From Datnioides undecimradiatus (lineage: Eukaryota > Chordata > Actinopteri > Lobotiformes > Datnioididae), in NCBI GenBank assembly GCA_008933995.1, contig WARS01000009.1:429501-493500 (forward strand): 64,000 bases of DNA, in the 5' to 3' direction. Below the pieces are notes generated by a model that saw only the letters and a list, made by a program, of their open reading frames with translations, was not told the DNA's origin and searched no databases. The translations under genes were made by a program, and so were the position numbers. Shown piece after piece: positions 60,941 through 64,000 of the stretch. Within the stretch, counting starts at the first letter, position 1. Every line of letters starts with the position of its first letter.

Positions 60941-60949
60941 TTCCTGAAA

Positions 60950-61350
60950 AATCTAGTTTTTCCATTATTTATAAAGAGAAAGTTGGCTAAGCACACACTC
61001 TCTTTCATAAAAAAGTAGTCTTTATGAAAGAGTTTCATCACATTTGATGTTTAATTAATACATATAGAATAAATTAGTCATTAGCATATTATCCTTTTTG
61101 CAATCGCTCTGCAGCCGGCTTACTGTTCTGATGCAAATGACAGATTCTTTGGTGATTCTGAGGATTCATTCTTATGGACAGAAATATTTCTGTCACATTC
61201 AATAATGAATGAATCACCACTTTTAAAGATCAGAGGTTAGTCTGCTGCACTTCACTCGCAAAATAAATACTCCTCCCGACACGGTCTCTTTATTTAAGCT
61301 GCCAAACACATCTGCAAATCAGTAAACTTATTTATTCATTTCTCACATTA
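60950..61350. promoter_or_regulatory. Candidate conserved non-coding element containing a 12-bp hairpin
   Basis: AT-rich complex sequence with TGTTTAATTAATAC, TTAGTCATTAGCATATT, GATGCAAATGAC (octamer-like) and TCATTCTTATGG. CTCTTTCATAAA (61000-61011) and TTTATGAAAGAG (61021-61032) are exact reverse complements around 9 nt. The open frames are short. Confidence 0.32.
61000..61032. repeat. 12-bp inverted repeat, 9-nt loop
   Basis: CTCTTTCATAAA and its exact reverse complement TTTATGAAAGAG are separated by AAAGTAGTC. My rough estimate of chance occurrence of a 12-bp arm with a loop under 20 nt in 64 kb is about 0.08 for uniform base use, higher in AT-rich DNA. Confidence 0.85.
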
Positions 61351-62383
61351 AATCCAATTTGGGTAGCTTCGGGCTACCAGTAATGTAATCGTTTGGCATC
61401 AGCATCATCATTTATTTTCAATTTTAAGAGCTCCGCTGTCTCTATTAGGAGATTTTAAAATCAAACAACAGTGTGAAGTTAATAAGTTAAGTTGAATGAA
61501 TAACTCTGCCTTTGCAGAGGTTTTGATTCACACTGAGAAATGCAGCGTTTGTCTGTTTGTTCTGGTTCCAGTTCATCTTTACAGCCGAGGAGAACTTCCT
61601 CAGGTTTTTGATTGTTTTGCAATAATTTACATATTTTATGCTCATAATTTGACTTATCTCATTCTCAGCGTGTCTCATTCCCACCTGTAAACTACACCTG
61701 TATTGTCTTGGTTAGACAGATTTGGTAAAAGGAGACCGACGCGCTGCTGGATGTTAATACTGACCGAGCTTTGCTGCTGCGGTTAATAAAGAATCACATC
61801 TGACGAACCCATGCCTCTTCAGTTTATATTAGAAGCATAACAATCATTGTGTAATGTTGCCTGAAGTGTCGTACTCCACCATAAAGTCGACTGGCATCAG
61901 ACCATAAACCAGGGAATCCAGGTAATAGAGTCCGTTTGTCGCCTCTCCTCTGCAGTTGTCCACTAAAATAATGAGTAATAACCTCATTTCAGTTGTTTCA
62001 GTGTGTTTTTCTTAAAGTAATTAGTTACATTTCTAGTTACATGCACTTAAAACTGGTGTAAATGAATTAAATAGTAGCCAGAAGCAACTGGAACTGCAGT
62101 GTCCGTGATATTCAGATTCAGTTGATATTAAAATTGTTTCCTGTGCCTGTTTCAGCCCATTTATTACATATTACCTATAATGAAGCACCACCACCACTAT
62201 CACATGGCCACAACCTGCCTCGTTCTTTGTTGTCCTTTGAGAAAGATAATTTGTGTCGTAAACAAGAGAAATAACTTGATGTGCAGAGTTTGCAGCGTGT
62301 ATGCTGTATGTGCATGCACTGGCTTTATTGGTTCAAAGTCTATAGGCGCAGGAGCATCTGTGCTCAGGTGTATGCTTTGATAT

Positions 62384-62385
<2 letters not shown>

Positions 62386-62423
<38 letters not shown>
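62386..62423 (+). repeat. (GT)n microsatellite
   Basis: Pure GT for 38 bp. Confidence 0.96.
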
Positions 62424-62425
<2 letters not shown>

Positions 62426-62518
62426 GGAGAGACAAAGATCTCCCATTAACAGTGTTTTTATTGATGAATCCTCCAGTCATGCGGAACTATGTTTACCCAC
62501 AGTGCCATTGGCTTCGGG

Positions 62519-62532
62519 GGCGCCATGGCAAC
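62519..62532. promoter_or_regulatory. RFX X-box-like site, weaker
   Basis: GGCGCCATGGCAAC matches GTTGCCATGGCAAC at 12 of 14 positions. It lies about 100 bp after the GT array at 62386-62423. Confidence 0.28.
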
Positions 62533-63117
62533 ACAGTAAGTAGGATAAATGACATCACAGCTACCTGCCATCGCACAGCTGGAGGGGAGAGAGGGGGAGA
62601 CAGAGAGACAACGACTGACAGAGCAGATCAGCGAGAGAACGAGAGAAAAATAGAGACAGATGCTGAAAGAATAAAAGAGGAGTGATGCTGCGCTGAGGCG
62701 GAGAGGTGGAGGGAAGAAGACAGATGAGAGAGCGGAGATGGGAGAGAGATCAGGGGAGGGAGAGCGTAATGAAGATGTTGGGTACAGGAGTCAAAAGGGG
62801 AAAAGGGTGATGGATATACGTCTAGATGAAATTGTAATGACCTCTCTGGGGAAATTAAAAGTTATTGTATAATTATTTATATGTGACATTGGAGGTACTG
62901 GTGCAAGCGCATGTCATCAACTCACCCAGTGTCATTAAAGACACACCGGCTCCCCGTGCACCTGCCATTAGCATGTGCACTGTATTCCGTTAATGTCTTA
63001 CTGAGATGCTGCACTCTGCCTCAACCCTGGATTCTGCCAGACATGTTTATTTTATTTGTTTTCCCAAATAAGGTTTGGAGGAAACAACATTTCTGCCTTG
63101 ATTGCATTTACATGCAA

Positions 63118-63136
63118 TATATATATATATATATAT
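63118..63136 (+). repeat. (AT)n microsatellite
   Basis: AT alternation of about 19 bp. Confidence 0.9.
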
Positions 63137-63229
63137 TTATTACCAGTCTGAGCTCTGTGATATCCATAAACTGCTGAGGAGGTGTATGAAGCAGGTTAGT
63201 GTGGATGATGTGTGCAGATGCTGGGGCGT

Positions 63230-63262
63230 GATTTGTTAGTGAATCAAATTCACTAACAAATC
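63230..63262. repeat. 15-bp perfect inverted repeat, 3-nt loop
   Basis: GATTTGTTAGTGAAT (63230-63244) is followed by CAA and then ATTCACTAACAAATC (63248-63262), the exact reverse complement. The stem is short for a microRNA precursor and the loop is minimal, so a cruciform or a template-switch product is likelier. Confidence 0.92.
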
Positions 63263-64000
63263 TGCTTTTCTCCTTTTATCTGTGGTTTTATCGTCCACCT
63301 TACACTAATATTGTTCACTAGCGAGCTAGCACACCGGCAGATAAAGCTTTAAATGATTATGCATAGTGCAAGTACTGCTAAGTATTTCTACACTGAAACA
63401 GTCGAGAGTTAGGACGTACAGCCTCTTACTCTTGTTGCATGTCTGCTGTCTGCTAGCACCCCCACCTTGCATTAAAGTCATGCAACTAGGCCGAGGACAA
63501 AGTGCAACCAGCTGCATTTCTGCTGCGGATGGAAAGTGACTTTAATGTTACTTACTGCACCGTGCTAAGAGCATGAACATTTAGTCCACAGTGATGCACA
63601 ATGTCTACTCGAAGTTTAGACGATCTGGAGGCTGCATCCTACCATCATAGAGGGATTGTGGTAATATATTATTAAATACTCAAAACGCCACTGCGTTTCC
63701 TCCCAACCAACCAAAACAGCCCTTTCTTGCTCCAAGCATAGCATTGCACAAGATTGTGCCGCTCATGTATTTATACGCATGCATGTGCACCCTTGAGTAG
63801 ATCATGAGATACAAAGAAAACTGGGACCCGCTCATCAAACACTGGGATCGGGCTCTCCGCAGGGTGCCTTTACTGGATGAACTTCTGATGGAGAAGGAAT
63901 TGCTTGAATAAATGTTTAATTCGTGCAGAGGATGAAGCGGCTCCGATGTTCTGGGTTTTGCTTGTGCAGGACTTACTGGTTGGATCGATGTGCAAAAGTA

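Larger units (their letters stand above)
62830..63990. other. No gene; AT-rich start
   Basis: 62830-62990 (GGGGAAATTAAAAGTTATTG, ATTGTATAATTATTTATATG) has a regulatory texture. An AT run and the 15-bp hairpin follow. The last 700 bp show no recognisable feature. Confidence 0.45.

Noticed and set aside
62525-62540. ACAGTAAGTA as a 5' splice site
   Set aside because: Resembles a donor site, but the exon boundary would need CAG followed by GT, and no coding frame ends there.
1-64000. CRISPR-like arrays, operons, phage or bacterial features
   Set aside because: No direct-repeat and spacer pattern with constant spacing; the composition, microsatellites and repeats are those of a vertebrate chromosome.

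Overview
The window looks like intergenic or intronic DNA of a bony fish, probably a percomorph-type teleost. The organism is inferred from three things. CA/GT dinucleotide arrays are extremely dense, about 35 arrays of 20 bp or more. There is a Tc1-like element with TA target duplications. There are also pieces of interspersed repeats whose sequence I associate with teleosts: a tRNA-headed SINE, a repeat with a GTTTGCATGTTCTC-type body, two LINE 3' ends, and a family beginning ACTTCCTGTTTTAT. I found no host protein-coding exon that I could defend. The many 60-230 codon open frames lack domain signal, lie over microsatellites or repeats, or begin at non-ATG codons.

Layout. 1-2.3 kb: three GT arrays, a seven-unit 21-bp minisatellite and a field of short GCCC...TTATCCC phrases. 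2.3-9 kb: mostly unique sequence with one repeat copy and pyrimidine-rich blocks. 9.1-10.3 kb: AT-core-rich sequence that reads like conserved regulatory DNA. 11.3-11.9 kb: a CpG-rich spot between two CA arrays. 15.8-16.2 kb: a minus-strand SINE and a long GT array. 18.9-34 kb: scattered repeat copies, regulatory-looking stretches, a LINE 3' end (28.1-28.3 kb, minus) and a 76-80 bp tandem array (31.3-31.5 kb). 37.7-41.4 kb: a dense CA/GT cluster. 42.1-42.7 kb: a second LINE 3' end, plus strand. 44.455-45.575 kb: a Tc1-like transposon, the only recognisable protein gene. 46.4-46.9 kb: a compound repeat of CA arrays and TTGTTAGC phrases. 47-53 kb: more repeat copies. 53.3-54.5 and 56.7-56.8 kb: regulatory-looking sequence. 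57.7-58.4 kb: a cluster of opposed CA and GT arrays. 59-64 kb: RFX-like sites, a 12-bp and a 15-bp inverted repeat, and more regulatory-looking sequence.

The transposon carries the DD34E catalytic triad but appears to have lost two internal segments, one in the first helix-turn-helix and one near the C terminus. It is probably a dead or non-autonomous copy that could at most be moved by a related transposase acting on its intact 29-bp ends. Nothing in the window forms an operon-like or multi-gene system, and I do not see a previously undescribed biological system. The observations most worth checking are the candidate conserved non-coding elements, the two strong inverted repeats and the three tandem-repeat loci.
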